Below, piece after piece: positions 35,628-44,723 of a DNA stretch of 64,000 nt. The stretch's first letter is position 1; each line of letters starts with the position of its first letter. Source of the DNA: Acidobacteria bacterium AB60 (GTDB taxonomy: Bacteria > Acidobacteriota > Terriglobia > Terriglobales > Acidobacteriaceae); NCBI GenBank assembly GCA_008682415.1, contig VANK01000001.1:1178001-1242000 (forward strand). Reading direction: 5' to 3'. Below the pieces are notes generated by a model. That model worked only from the letters and a program-made list of their open reading frames with translations. It was not told the origin of the DNA and searched no databases. A program made the position numbers and the translations under genes.

Positions 35628-37031
35628 CTAATCTTTGCTACTCCTCGATCCAGTAACCCTGGCGACCCCAGTGGCAGCAATGCGCGCGGCATGATAGGCG
35701 CCCCAGGTGCCTACGTTGTAAGGGTGCACACTCGGTCCCCTCCTGTGAGAACCGCCTGATCCAGCACTTGTGGTCCTTCTTGTGGCGGCGCTCCCAGAAT
35801 CGCCCTGTGGCGAACTCGAACTTCCACTCGAAACAGAGGCAGCGTCGCTGCTCGTTTCATCCGCTTGATTGCCACCTACTGCGTTGCCGATGGAACTCCG
35901 AATGAGGTCCGCATGCCCCTCAAGCGTTGGAGCTCCACCATTGAACTCAAAGCCCCCTGTTGCGGAAGAAGCTGCAATTGGAGCGCTCTGGGCAGGAGCC
36001 GGAAGATTCCCGCCTGTCGGCGCTGGAAGAGCCCGTGTGGCGCCGGTGCCTACTGCACCAGACGACATCCCCGCCCCGGTTGACCCGCCGGCCCCAGACC
36101 TCGCTGCTGCGAATCCGGCCGCAGCACCTTCAATTCCGGCTGCACCGGCAGTCAAAGCTGTGACGGCGGCTCCAACCATTGCCGCCGCCGTGCTTCCGAC
36201 ATCGCCACTGACGATCCGTTTGGCTATGAACGGGATTACGGCAATGGCCAGCGAATAGACGATGCTTACGATGCCGATCAGAATGGAACCTTCCAGATTT
36301 CCAAGTCCACCCAGGAAGTTGTTCTGGTTGAGCATTTGCCCGATCTGGCCCATTTGCACCGCCGTAAGCAGTGCTCCGAAACCGCCGTAGAGAATTGGCC
36401 ACGCGTTCCAAATGAAAATATTCTCGGCGTATGATCTCGCCAGCCGGTTCGCGGCACCAAGAGGCATGAGGGCAATAACAATCGGACCAAATATGTAGAG
36501 GATGCTGCCATAGAACATGTAGAAGAAACCAAAGACGACAACAACAATCGGATAGAGCAAGTACCCGATAATAATCAGAAGTGCATCGAGTAGGCCCGGA
36601 AGATCGCCAGTAATCAGACCCCACATTTTCTGAAAGCCGACTTGGTTGAATTGTGCTTGCAGATCATTCTTCCAGTTTTCAAAGAGGCTTCCAGCGCCGG
36701 AAGAGCCGTTGATCCAGTTTCCAGCCGTCACAAATCCTTGATTGATTGTTGTGAATACGGCACCGTAGTTCATCACCACAACTGCGGTCACCACATACTT
36801 GATGAGGCTTGTTCCCAGCCCACGGACGTCACCGCCATGCAATACCGATTGATAAACCTGCCATAAGAATCCGACCAGCAGGACCGCATACGCGACGTTC
36901 TGCATCCCGGAAGTGATGCCCGTCGAGTCGATGCCTGACCTCGCTTGAGTCAGAAATCGCTCGAAGAGATTCAGCTGCGTCGACTGAAACAGGGCGAGCG
37001 TTGCGACAGGATGTAGGTGAGCGAAGATCAT
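35628..37031 (-). CDS. VirB6/TrbL-like polytopic membrane protein
   Basis: A 467-residue protein with several membrane helices (roughly 45-60, 75-95, 150-215, 245-300) and a long Gly/Ala/Ser-rich C-terminus (about 325-450). This layout is typical of VirB6/TrbL channel proteins. It overlaps no neighbour but stands ten bases from virB8-like and five from the VirB5-like gene. The low-complexity tail is probably extracytoplasmic or flexible. Confidence 0.8.
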   Translation of the reverse strand: MIFAHLHPVATLALFQSTQLNLFERFLTQARSGIDSTGITSGMQNVAYAVLLVGFLWQVYQSVLHGGDVRGLGTSLIKYVVTAVVVMNYGAVFTTINQGFVTAGNWINGSSGAGSLFENWKNDLQAQFNQVGFQKMWGLITGDLPGLLDALLIIIGYLLYPIVVVVFGFFYMFYGSILYIFGPIVIALMPLGAANRLARSYAENIFIWNAWPILYGGFGALLTAVQMGQIGQMLNQNNFLGGLGNLEGSILIGIVSIVYSLAIAVIPFIAKRIVSGDVGSTAAAMVGAAVTALTAGAAGIEGAAAGFAAARSGAGGSTGAGMSSGAVGTGATRALPAPTGGNLPAPAQSAPIAASSATGGFEFNGGAPTLEGHADLIRSSIGNAVGGNQADETSSDAASVSSGSSSSPQGDSGSAATRRTTSAGSGGSHRRGPSVHPYNVGTWGAYHAARIAATGVARVTGSRSSKD

Positions 37032-37036
37032 GTGTG

Positions 37037-37942
37037 TTACCTGTTGGTCAGCGCTCCATTGATGAGGCCGTTATTGGTCGTATTGTCTGTGGTTGCAAGC
37101 TTCGCGCGAGCACTCTGGTTAGCTAGGTCCATTCCACGTGAGCGCATCAATTCTGCAACCGCCGCCTGTGTGTAGGCATTCGCCCGTACTACCCAAACAT
37201 CTGCCTCTGCTTCGAGAATCGGGGCACTTCCGGGAGCGGCCTGCGAGATCTGCTCGCCCATTTGGTTCGCTTCATTCAATTCGGCGTCGGCAAGAGCATC
37301 GATCTCGATCGCCCGTTTCATTGCATCCTGAGCTTCCGCATCCGTCATATCGGTGATCGATCGCACCTGTGGAGAAGCCGCGTTCTGCTGCATCACGACG
37401 CCGTAAACGCTCTGAAACTGGCCGGATACGCTGGAGACACTGGCGGCACTCCGGGAGAGAAGGAGAGCTTCGAGGCTCTGTGACTGCGGAAGTGTTGCAC
37501 TCGCCACGTTGATTCGGTACAGACCGTTGACCTGGTTGAATTGGTTTTCGAATTGCGTCACCGAAGTCTTGGCTTGATTGATTGCCGTCAGTGGATACAT
37601 CACCTCCTGCTCATACTTCACAATGCTCTGTTCGTACTGGTTGATCGTCCTGAGCGGTGCGGCAATAAAGGTGCTCATAAGCGATTGCATTTTGGACAGC
37701 TCCGCCAGGACCGCCGCCGTATCAACGCCAAATTGCCCATTGGCGCTCCTCGGCAGGACTGCGAGGACAGCAAGTGTAACGACAGCTCCCTTGAGCAGGG
37801 TTGGGCGGTACCACCTCTGCCTATTACGCAATATGAATTCAGGCTGGTTCGTTGGCTTCTCCTTGTTCGAGACAGGAATCGGATTGCGCCGCCAAAAGAA
37901 CGACCTGCGCTGCTTGCTCGGGTTCTTCTTCGGATCTGTCAT
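37037..37942 (-). CDS. VirB5-like minor pilin protein, copy 1
   Basis: A 301-residue protein with a basic N-terminus and a hydrophobic export segment (about 50-70), then a helical region rich in Gln and Asn (KYEQEVMYPLTAINQAKTSV), typical of VirB5/TrbJ proteins that tip the pilus. The adjacent gene encodes a paralogue with the same layout and matching text (NAASPQ, DALADAE...). Tandem duplication is inferred. Confidence 0.7.
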   Translation of the reverse strand: MTDPKKNPSKQRRSFFWRRNPIPVSNKEKPTNQPEFILRNRQRWYRPTLLKGAVVTLAVLAVLPRSANGQFGVDTAAVLAELSKMQSLMSTFIAAPLRTINQYEQSIVKYEQEVMYPLTAINQAKTSVTQFENQFNQVNGLYRINVASATLPQSQSLEALLLSRSAASVSSVSGQFQSVYGVVMQQNAASPQVRSITDMTDAEAQDAMKRAIEIDALADAELNEANQMGEQISQAAPGSAPILEAEADVWVVRANAYTQAAVAELMRSRGMDLANQSARAKLATTDNTTNNGLINGALTNR

Positions 37943-37951
37943 GATTACTCC

Positions 37952-38797
37952 CTATCGCTCGGTCAGAGCTCCCGTGATCAAACCGTTGATCCCACCGGTG
38001 GCCGCTGTTCTGCGCTTTACGAGCACGTTGTCGTGTGCAATCCGGCCTGCTTCCTGCCGCAACTCCGCTGCAAGCATCTTCTGGATATAGGCCTGGCAAC
38101 GAAGATTGGCGACCTGAGCTTGCGCGGTCAGAAAGGGGTTGGAACCGGGCGTGCTGACTGCCACCTGGTTCTCCATTTGGTTAGCGGTCTCAAGAATTGT
38201 GTCTGAACCCTGATCGGCGATCAGCGTCGTCTTGAGGTTCTCCTGGCCGAGGGCGTCATCAACGTCCATCATCACTCGGTCCTGCGGCGAAGCGGCGTTA
38301 ACGGCGGGTACCACCCCGTAGTTCGAACTGAAACTCGTCTGAAGCGCCGGGATTCGCGAAGAAAGCCGACTATGCAGAATGCTTTCAAACTGCTGTGGGC
38401 CTGGTGTCACTGCACTTGTGAAGGGGGTATTGAAGACTTGATTCATCTGACCGCGGAAGTTGTTGATAGAGGTAACCACAAATCCGCGGGCCTGATTAAT
38501 GGCCGCGAGTGGCGCCACCGTCGTCTGATAAAGCCTTTGTGTCTGCTGGACGATTTGGTTGATCGAGTTGAGGGAACCTCCAATGTCGTTCTGAATCGAA
38601 CTGAAGATCGCATTAAAGATGCCAAGCTGCCCATGAGCATATTTGGGCACCACAAAGCAGGTCTCGACGAGGAGAATGCCGATAAGGACACGCCGGTTCC
38701 ACCGCCTTCGGCTGCAAACGCCCTCCTCGCTCTGGGCTGCCGGGTATGGTTCACCGTTTAAAAGCAGCGCTTGTTTCGGATCGGGTCTATCCTTCAT
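37952..38797 (-). CDS. VirB5-like minor pilin protein, copy 2
   Basis: A 281-residue paralogue of the next gene: export segment (about 33-52), then RLYQTTVAPLAAINQARGFV and SSNYGVVPAVNAASPQDRVMMDVDDA, matching copy 1's QSVYGVVMQQNAASPQVRSITDMTDA. Its ATG overlaps the virB4 stop as ATGA. Two VirB5-like proteins may form different pilus tips or a heteromer. Confidence 0.7.
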   Translation of the reverse strand: MKDRPDPKQALLLNGEPYPAAQSEEGVCSRRRWNRRVLIGILLVETCFVVPKYAHGQLGIFNAIFSSIQNDIGGSLNSINQIVQQTQRLYQTTVAPLAAINQARGFVVTSINNFRGQMNQVFNTPFTSAVTPGPQQFESILHSRLSSRIPALQTSFSSNYGVVPAVNAASPQDRVMMDVDDALGQENLKTTLIADQGSDTILETANQMENQVAVSTPGSNPFLTAQAQVANLRCQAYIQKMLAAELRQEAGRIAHDNVLVKRRTAATGGINGLITGALTER

Positions 38798-41442
38798 TGG
38801 GTCATCGCCTCCTGTATCTCTCCGGAGAGCTCAACCGGCAGTGGTCCCATTTCCGCCAGCCCCCGTGGATACTTCGTTGCAAGTTCCTCGTACACTTGAA
38901 TCAAGGGCAGATGCTGGTGCTGGCGCAGCCACCACTTGCGGAAGGCGCGCTCCCGTGCGTAGGTGGTCGTGATCCAGTAGTCCACGGAACTGGGAACAAT
39001 CCGGATGGCATGCGTCGATTCCGCCTTCTCTCCGATCGCGATCAGGAACTCCGCGCTGTGCCCTTTTTTCGGCTGCGCGAAGGTCTTGATTTGGTTGAGC
39101 GCCGTCTCGTTCAGGTGAATGTGTTCTCGGAGCGCGGTCATATCGCCCGGTTGCTTGCCAATGATTTTGGTGGTCGCGTTCTTCACGATTCCGGCTCCAT
39201 GCTCGTTCGGGCGGTCGGGTGTACCCACGAAATCCTCTGGGGTTTGGCTGATACCCCAAACACTCGCATTCCGTTTGCGCGCGGTACGAAAGAGTTGCAC
39301 GACGACACCTGCGAGGATCGGCGACTCAAGCAGGGCCCAGCACTCATCGAGAAGCACGATGCTGGGCTGACCGGTTGCCCCTGATGCGCGATACGTGGCC
39401 GTGTGCGCAATCAACAGGCTCATGGCTCGCTCAAGGCGCGGATCGTCTTTGAGTTTCTCCACGTTGAAGTAGAGCCACGGGTTGTTCAACTGGACCGTGG
39501 TGGGCCGATCAAAGAGCGATGCATATGGCCCCTCGTCGACCCATGCACGCAGTTTCGTTGCTGCCATCTGCGCGATCGCATTGATCCTCTGATTACGGTC
39601 GCGATCCTGCCAGTGCGCAAGTTCCGCAGCCAGGTCCCCGAATAGCGGAATTGGATTTGAGGTCTTGGCGCCGCAACGCTTGTAGGTCGCTGCGATCGCC
39701 TCCAGCAGAATGCCGTCCAGCAGATCTATATCGAGGTCCGGAGGCGTATTTTCGCCAAGCATATGGCGGGTGAGATTCTTGAGGAACGAAATCTGGTCGT
39801 TTGAGGGTGTCGCCTCTCCGGAGGGAAGATCCCAGGGATTGAGAGTCTGATCGCTGTCAAGAGACATTTCGATCATCTCCCCACCCATCAGTTCGACCAA
39901 GGGTTGGTAGGAGTCTCCGCGCTCCAGGATGGAAATCAGCGGATTCGCGCGTGCTGCCATCAGCAGCATCTGTTGAGCGGCAAGCGTTTTGCCGCCGCCA
40001 CTCTTCGCCATCAATAGGCCATTCGCATCCGATAGATCCGGATCGAACATGGAAAACGGGATGAGTTGGCGATAGGGCGTTTCGAAAAGAATGAGTGGGC
40101 TGCGCCGCGTTCCCGTCCATGGCATTTCGACCGGAACCATGTCGGCAACATTCAACGTCAGCATGTCCTGGTCCCGTTTGTCGGCCTCTGCCAACCCCGG
40201 CAGCGTCCCGATGAAGATCCGACGTTTCGCGATTGTTTCCGCCACAGCTTTGGCGCCGTTCATGTGCGTGAATGCGTTCAGCACCTCCTGGGTGCGGTTG
40301 GCGAGTTCACGTTCCGACCGCTCAAGATCTCTTAGGCTGATTGCCGCCTGCGAAGTTCGGACAACTACGGAAAGACTCAACTTCGCCGTCTTGAGTGACG
40401 ACGAGATAATGTCTCGCTGAACTTGGATGAGTTGGGCCTGTGCGACCTCGGCTTCAGGATTCGATTTGAAGTTGCCGTTTGCATCTTTCTGTGCCGCCGT
40501 CATTTTCTGAAGACGCTTCCTGTAACTCTTGAGCACCTTCACCTGGTCAGGGATCACGACCTGCGCGCTGACTACTATCGGAAATCCAAGCGTAGAAAAA
40601 CCCTTGAGCATGCCCGGGAAGGTCGCATCCGGAAGTTCCTTAAGGCTGACGACCCCATACAGAAACCCATCAATGTTGAGGTAGGTTTCCGTTTCGCTCA
40701 GGATGCTGGCATCGGCCGCCTGTTCTCGCGCGCTGCGATACTCGATCAGCTCCTCACCAGGTACATACGACCGGCGGTCGCGCCGAGTTGGATGCTGGGC
40801 GTGCTTCAGTTCCTCAAAGAGATCCTGAGTCTTGAGTCTCCGGGGCCCGAGGCTCGCCGCCTCCATCGACCCCTCGATGCCCCGGAGGATGGATTCGAAC
40901 TCCGCCAGATAAGCCTCGTGCTCCTTCCGCGCACGCTGGATGGCTTTTGTCTGACTTAGAGTGAACCCACCAAGACTGCGGTTTTGCTGGGCGGAGTGGT
41001 AGAGCCTCGCATGAATGCGCGGATCCAAGATGAAATAGACGTGCAGCCGGTTCTCGAAGAAATACCCGCTCCGCTCCTTTTGTCTCCACATCTGTAAGCG
41101 GTGAGAATCGAGAGCCATGACCTCGGACTGCTCTGTCCTTTGTTCACGGATGTATCGGTCAAGAAGATCATTCAGTCTCTCGGAGATTTCATAGCGGAAC
41201 TGGATGCGCATGCTGACGTCGGGAACACAGCGAAACAGCGCTTCGAGCATGGACTTGTACTGATTACGGTCCGCGTCCGTCGCGAAGTAGCTCTGCATTC
41301 CCCTCAGCTCATAACCCGCTACGAACGCCCCGTTCGTGCGCACGATAATGTCGTCGCCCATGGGCAAGTCCCGTAGCGGCAGCAGTTCGCATACCGCTGG
41401 CGATCTCAGGCTTCTATCGTGTTCTGCTTGCGTCACGGGCAT
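38794..41442 (-). CDS. VirB4-type secretion ATPase
   Basis: An 882-residue ATPase. The N-terminal VirB4/CagE domain (about 1-430) is followed by Walker A AKSGGGKT (479-486) and Walker B IVLLDECWALLE (about 710-721), with a C-terminal P-loop core. The ATG at 41442 has GAGGAG nine bases upstream; a TTG 21 bases earlier is rejected. It energises pilus assembly and DNA transfer. No VirB11 ATPase was seen in the window. Confidence 0.93.
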   Translation of the reverse strand: MPVTQAEHDRSLRSPAVCELLPLRDLPMGDDIIVRTNGAFVAGYELRGMQSYFATDADRNQYKSMLEALFRCVPDVSMRIQFRYEISERLNDLLDRYIREQRTEQSEVMALDSHRLQMWRQKERSGYFFENRLHVYFILDPRIHARLYHSAQQNRSLGGFTLSQTKAIQRARKEHEAYLAEFESILRGIEGSMEAASLGPRRLKTQDLFEELKHAQHPTRRDRRSYVPGEELIEYRSAREQAADASILSETETYLNIDGFLYGVVSLKELPDATFPGMLKGFSTLGFPIVVSAQVVIPDQVKVLKSYRKRLQKMTAAQKDANGNFKSNPEAEVAQAQLIQVQRDIISSSLKTAKLSLSVVVRTSQAAISLRDLERSERELANRTQEVLNAFTHMNGAKAVAETIAKRRIFIGTLPGLAEADKRDQDMLTLNVADMVPVEMPWTGTRRSPLILFETPYRQLIPFSMFDPDLSDANGLLMAKSGGGKTLAAQQMLLMAARANPLISILERGDSYQPLVELMGGEMIEMSLDSDQTLNPWDLPSGEATPSNDQISFLKNLTRHMLGENTPPDLDIDLLDGILLEAIAATYKRCGAKTSNPIPLFGDLAAELAHWQDRDRNQRINAIAQMAATKLRAWVDEGPYASLFDRPTTVQLNNPWLYFNVEKLKDDPRLERAMSLLIAHTATYRASGATGQPSIVLLDECWALLESPILAGVVVQLFRTARKRNASVWGISQTPEDFVGTPDRPNEHGAGIVKNATTKIIGKQPGDMTALREHIHLNETALNQIKTFAQPKKGHSAEFLIAIGEKAESTHAIRIVPSSVDYWITTTYARERAFRKWWLRQHQHLPLIQVYEELATKYPRGLAEMGPLPVELSGEIQEAMTQ

Positions 41443-41632
41443 GGCTGAAATCTCCTCCGGCAACGCCGATCCCTTCGATCTTCAATTGCTGTTCGACAAT
41501 GCGCGCAAGTGGAACGATCTCCTCATGAATCCGGGCTGCGAAAATGACGCACGCAAACGTGGTGCGCGCCGCCTCCGCGTCCAGGACAGCGATCACCGTC
41601 CCATTTTTCTCTGCTGTAATCGATGCCTGCAT
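41414..41632 (-). CDS. small protein between virB3 and virB4
   Basis: A 72-residue protein (MQASITAEKNGTVIAVLDAE) whose last 29 bases overlap virB4. GAGGAG stands ahead of its ATG, four bases after the virB3 stop. No membrane segment; no family recognised. The strong ribosome site and gene packing support coding. Confidence 0.55.
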   Translation of the reverse strand: MQASITAEKNGTVIAVLDAEAARTTFACVIFAARIHEEIVPLARIVEQQLKIEGIGVAGGDFSHARDASRTR

Positions 41633-41636
41633 GACA

Positions 41637-41981
41637 TTACTCCTCGTCTTCGACCAGATAACCTTGTGTCAGCTCTGAATCTCGCTCAAGTGCGCACCAG
41701 GCCTTCGGAGCGAAGAATGATCGGAGCAGGTCGGTAAGATACCCACGTGGCCGCCCGTACTTGAACAAAATCAAGAACGGCACGGCCAGCGCGGGAACAA
41801 CAAACTCCATAAAGACGTTGAGCGGTATTCCGAATACATGCGCACTCCCGCTCGCAAAGTGCGCAAGGAGATTCATCAATGCCGCAAGCGCGAGCACCAG
41901 AATAAGATCCTCGAACTCGAGGCCCAGAAAAGTGACCTTCGTATGCAGGTTGCGATGAACCGGCGTTAGATCGAGACTCAT
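41637..41981 (-). CDS. VirB3-like membrane protein
   Basis: A 114-residue protein with two membrane helices (about 25-45 and 55-75) and the VirB3 C-terminal pattern (LILFKYGRPRGYLTDLLRSFF). GGAGG lies before the ATG at 41981. It stands directly upstream of the VirB4 gene, the usual order. Confidence 0.8.
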   Translation of the reverse strand: MSLDLTPVHRNLHTKVTFLGLEFEDLILVLALAALMNLLAHFASGSAHVFGIPLNVFMEFVVPALAVPFLILFKYGRPRGYLTDLLRSFFAPKAWCALERDSELTQGYLVEDEE

Positions 41982-41985
41982 GGAC

Positions 41986-42441
41986 CTAACCTCCAACTCC
42001 GTGTGCTTGTGTCACCATTGATTCGGCCAGCCGCACCATGCCTGAAACCATCAACGCACCGAGTGCCGCGATGAACTTCCTGATCCAGGTCGAGCCCGGA
42101 TAGATTTCAGACATCACGCCGCCCATGTGCAGAGCCATCGCCGCCAGCTGGGTCAATGCAAACATGGGCAGAATGACGTTCGCGGTCCAGTTCACAAGAC
42201 TCATCGTGGCCATCCAGAATGCATCGGCATCCGTGGGTCCGGCATGCTGCACAAACCCCTCAATCGCGCGCAACATTCCAGAACACATCAACGATGCAAA
42301 GCCGCCGTAGAGAAAGTGCTCGAATGGACTGTCTTTGCTGTAGCGATACACCGCACCCGCAAAGAACATGCCAGCCATCGTGGGCATCATCGTGTTGCCC
42401 GCCCAGGATGCAAGATTCGTTATGGCTCCGTCGAGACTCAT
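41986..42441 (-). CDS. small polytopic membrane protein, VirB2/TrbC-like relative
   Basis: A 151-residue protein with about four hydrophobic segments (MMPTMAGMFFAGAVYRYS; VNWTANVILPMFALTQLAAMAL; FIAALGALMVSGMVRLAESMV). The text VNWTANVILP and SGMVRLAE recalls the pilin-like gene at 43129-43563 (VNWSCNVIAP, SGLGRMAE), so it may be an enlarged paralogue. Exact role unknown. Confidence 0.6.
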   Translation of the reverse strand: MSLDGAITNLASWAGNTMMPTMAGMFFAGAVYRYSKDSPFEHFLYGGFASLMCSGMLRAIEGFVQHAGPTDADAFWMATMSLVNWTANVILPMFALTQLAAMALHMGGVMSEIYPGSTWIRKFIAALGALMVSGMVRLAESMVTQAHGVGG

Positions 42442-42450
42442 GTATTCACC

Positions 42451-43113
42451 TCACGCGGCCATCGCTCGGAAGAGCGAAAGAAGACCACTCACGCTCAGGA
42501 ACGAGATCGCGGCGAAGATCAATCGGGCACACGGCCTGTGCCGGACGAAGTTGATAACAGCTCCCACACATGCCAATCCGGCCGCAGCAGGGAGAATCCG
42601 GCCGGCGATGTAGTTCCACAACGAAGAAAGCATGTCGGTCATTGCATACTGACCGCCGGAGTTCCAGCCTTGAAGGAGCGTCATCGTTGCTGAAAGCGAC
42701 ATAAGAAAAAGTGCGGCAACAATCGAGCCCATCGGATTCTCGCCCGCAGCCCCATCGAGCGTAGCTTTAAGGACGAAGTAGGCCGCTAGCACCGGCACCA
42801 ATCTGGCGACAACAATTTGGTTCACGAAGTTCTTGAAGACGGTCTCCATGCTGGCCATCCAACTGGTGCCCACCGATCCGCTTCCGGAGGGAATGTTGAT
42901 GCCCTGTGCCGCAATCCAGGACAGTAGCTGTGGAAGCGTCAAGAGAACCACCGTCCAGAGAATCCATTTGCCCGTCCGTCCATTTACGTGGAAGTTGATC
43001 CCGCCTTCATGCCGGAGACTGACGCCCGCGGCGGCCAGCGTACAGAACGCCGCCGGCACCGCGAGATCAAGCAGCAACTGGAGAAGGTCGAGAAGGAACT
43101 GCGGAACTTGCAT
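42451..43113 (-). CDS. polytopic membrane protein of transfer operon
   Basis: A 220-residue hydrophobic protein with about five membrane helices (12-30, 50-70, 105-125, 135-155, 185-215). It lies between two VirB2-like genes. No standard VirB family is recognised; it may be an inner-membrane channel or pilin-processing partner. Confidence 0.6.
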   Translation of the reverse strand: MQVPQFLLDLLQLLLDLAVPAAFCTLAAAGVSLRHEGGINFHVNGRTGKWILWTVVLLTLPQLLSWIAAQGINIPSGSGSVGTSWMASMETVFKNFVNQIVVARLVPVLAAYFVLKATLDGAAGENPMGSIVAALFLMSLSATMTLLQGWNSGGQYAMTDMLSSLWNYIAGRILPAAAGLACVGAVINFVRHRPCARLIFAAISFLSVSGLLSLFRAMAA

Positions 43114-43128
43114 GGCGGCGCTCCCGTT

Positions 43129-43563
43129 TTACTGAATGCCTTGCGCTTGTGTGATGAAGCCTTCCGCCATGCGCCCCAGCCCGGAGATGACCATCAGGGA
43201 AACGCCGGTCACACCCCAGCCGAAGTAGCCGCGCCCGGATTTGAAGTGCCAGCCGGCGATGCCAAGGCACGCGATGGCAATGACCGGCGCGATGACATTG
43301 CAGCTCCAGTTCACGACGTTGAGAACTGTGCCTTCCACAGTTGTGGCCTGTTGACCTTGCACGGCTTTTCCGAATGCAGGTGTCGTACCGAGATTTTGCG
43401 CCCTAGCAGCAAACGGAGCGGCAAGATTGCCGATGAGGATCAGACCGAGGGCAAACTTCAGCGCAACGTGCATCCAGTCGATTTCATCGGGACGATAGAA
43501 GATGCGTGCAGAGGTTGAGGCAGGCGCCTTCGAGCGCCGCCAGAGGCTTGTGGCGGTTCTCAT
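43129..43563 (-). CDS. VirB2/TrbC-like pilin precursor
   Basis: A 144-residue pilin-type protein. A long basic leader and hydrophobic export segment end near AAPFAARAQ (about residue 55), followed by two membrane helices (VVNWSCNVIAPVIAIACLGIAGW and GVTGVSLMVISGL as landmark positions) separated by a short loop HFKSGRGYFG, the VirB2 pattern. AGGAG precedes the ATG at 43563. First gene of the transfer operon, next to the shared-motif promoter. Confidence 0.78.
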   Translation of the reverse strand: MRTATSLWRRSKAPASTSARIFYRPDEIDWMHVALKFALGLILIGNLAAPFAARAQNLGTTPAFGKAVQGQQATTVEGTVLNVVNWSCNVIAPVIAIACLGIAGWHFKSGRGYFGWGVTGVSLMVISGLGRMAEGFITQAQGIQ

Positions 43564-43612
43564 ACGTTTTTCTCTCCTTGACGCGGCGCTCGGGGCGTCC
43601 GTGTCGAGCAAG

Positions 43613-43644
43613 AGAATCGTTCCGAACGAAAACTCGGTCAAATT
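43613..43644 (-). promoter_or_regulatory. promoter of the VirB2 operon, shared ICE motif
   Basis: On the minus strand TTGACC (43641-43636), 17 bp, then GATTCT (43618-43613). The -35 is within ATTTGACCGAGTTT, as at the primase and excisionase genes. It lies 50 bp before the pilin ATG. Confidence 0.6.
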
Positions 43645-43840
43645 GTCGAACAAATTGCCGAACTGGGACCGGATTGGGAAATCGACCCAACTTTAGGGTT
43701 CTGGAGGCATTTTCCGATCGCCCAGCAGGGAATCTGGTCCATGTTTTTGGGTGGGAATTGGCCGAGCGGGAAAGAATCGCGCTAGAATCTGTGTTCAGGA
43801 ACCAGGTGTCGCAAGCTGTCGCCAGGTCAGGGACAAAAAG

Positions 43841-44296
43841 ATGGGAACCGTTGTTGAGCAGCAGACGCCCTATCAGTGCGACCGATGCGGAGCGACAAGT
43901 GTCGTGGCGGCCCCTGTCGTCTATCAGCAGGGAACCCACGCGTACTCGACCCGCTTTACATCCGGAACGACGCAGTCCTTTTCAGCTCAGGCAGCGGGGC
44001 CTCCAAATCCTCGCGGTTACGGTCGAGCCTTGTTGCTGTGGGGAATACCAGTTTGCTTCACATTCTTTTGGGGCATTGCGGGTCTTGGAAGGATTCTCGA
44101 TCATCCCCAGTCCGCTGCAAACCTAGGTACCTCGGTCACGATCTTCCTGATTTTGGGGTTCGTATTCCTCGCAGCTATGGCTCTTAGTCTCCGACGCATC
44201 GCCCGTTACAACCGAAATGTCCATCCGCGACTCCGTTGGAATTGGGAGCATACCTTCATCTGCAGGCGATGCGGAAACTCTCAGCTCATCCTCTGA
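43841..44296 (+). CDS. zinc-ribbon membrane protein
   Basis: A 151-residue protein with cysteine pairs at both ends (CDRC near 13 and CRRC near 142) and two membrane helices between them (about 65-85 and 95-115). The two pairs could join in one metal site on the cytoplasmic face. It is the only plus-strand gene in the transfer region, between the shared promoter and the 37-bp repeat array. Function unknown. Confidence 0.65.
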   Translation: MGTVVEQQTPYQCDRCGATSVVAAPVVYQQGTHAYSTRFTSGTTQSFSAQAAGPPNPRGYGRALLLWGIPVCFTFFWGIAGLGRILDHPQSAANLGTSVTIFLILGFVFLAAMALSLRRIARYNRNVHPRLRWNWEHTFICRRCGNSQLIL

Positions 44297-44364
44297 CACC
44301 CGACGAGATAGCCTGGTATCCACGGACACTGCTCGGTTGAATGGCCCAATCTCTTCAATCTGAA

Positions 44365-44623
44365 TTGCGTGAATGGGAAGGATCTTTGCCCAACCGCACA
44401 TTGGGTCATCGGGAAGGATCTTTTCCCAATCTACAAACTGGGAAATTGAAGATCCCGATGTCTCACATCGCACATTGGGACATCGGGAAGATAAATTCCT
44501 CGAACTGCAAAGTGAGTCAACGGGAAGGATGTTGACTCAGTAGCCATTCCGGGACATCGGGATGAAAGTTGGCCACCTGCATACTGGGGTCATCCGGAAG
44601 GAGATTTTCCCAAACTGCGCATC
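44365..44623. repeat. degenerate 37-bp tandem repeat array
   Basis: Seven units start at 44365, 44402, 44439, 44476, 44513, 44550 and 44585; the first six steps are 37, 37, 37, 37, 37 and 35 bp. Landmarks per unit are TGGG at the start, then (G/A)CATC, GGGAAGG near position 10-16 and CCCAA near 24. Within a unit GGGAA and TTCCC form a dyad. Divergence between units is high but the period is strict. It lies in the non-coding stretch between the zinc-ribbon gene and virB10. Confidence 0.75.
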
Positions 44624-44662
44624 TTGAAAGACGGATCCCGCAGCGAGAGATTTCCAAGACAC

Positions 44663-44691
44663 AAAAATGCCCTGGTACTGGAGACCAGGGC
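44663..44691 (-). terminator. Rho-independent terminator of the VirB10 operon
   Basis: A perfect 8-bp stem GCCCTGGT / ACCAGGGC (44669-44691, 7-base loop) is followed on the minus strand by ATTTTTG. It lies 33 bp after the virB10 stop. Confidence 0.85.
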
Positions 44692-44723
44692 GAGAAAGCG
44701 GACCCTCGTTGTGATCGGGCAAT

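Noticed and set aside
44365..44623. CRISPR array
   Set aside because: Units are contiguous with a 37-bp period, differ strongly from one another and have no uniform repeat plus unique spacer pattern; no cas gene is near.
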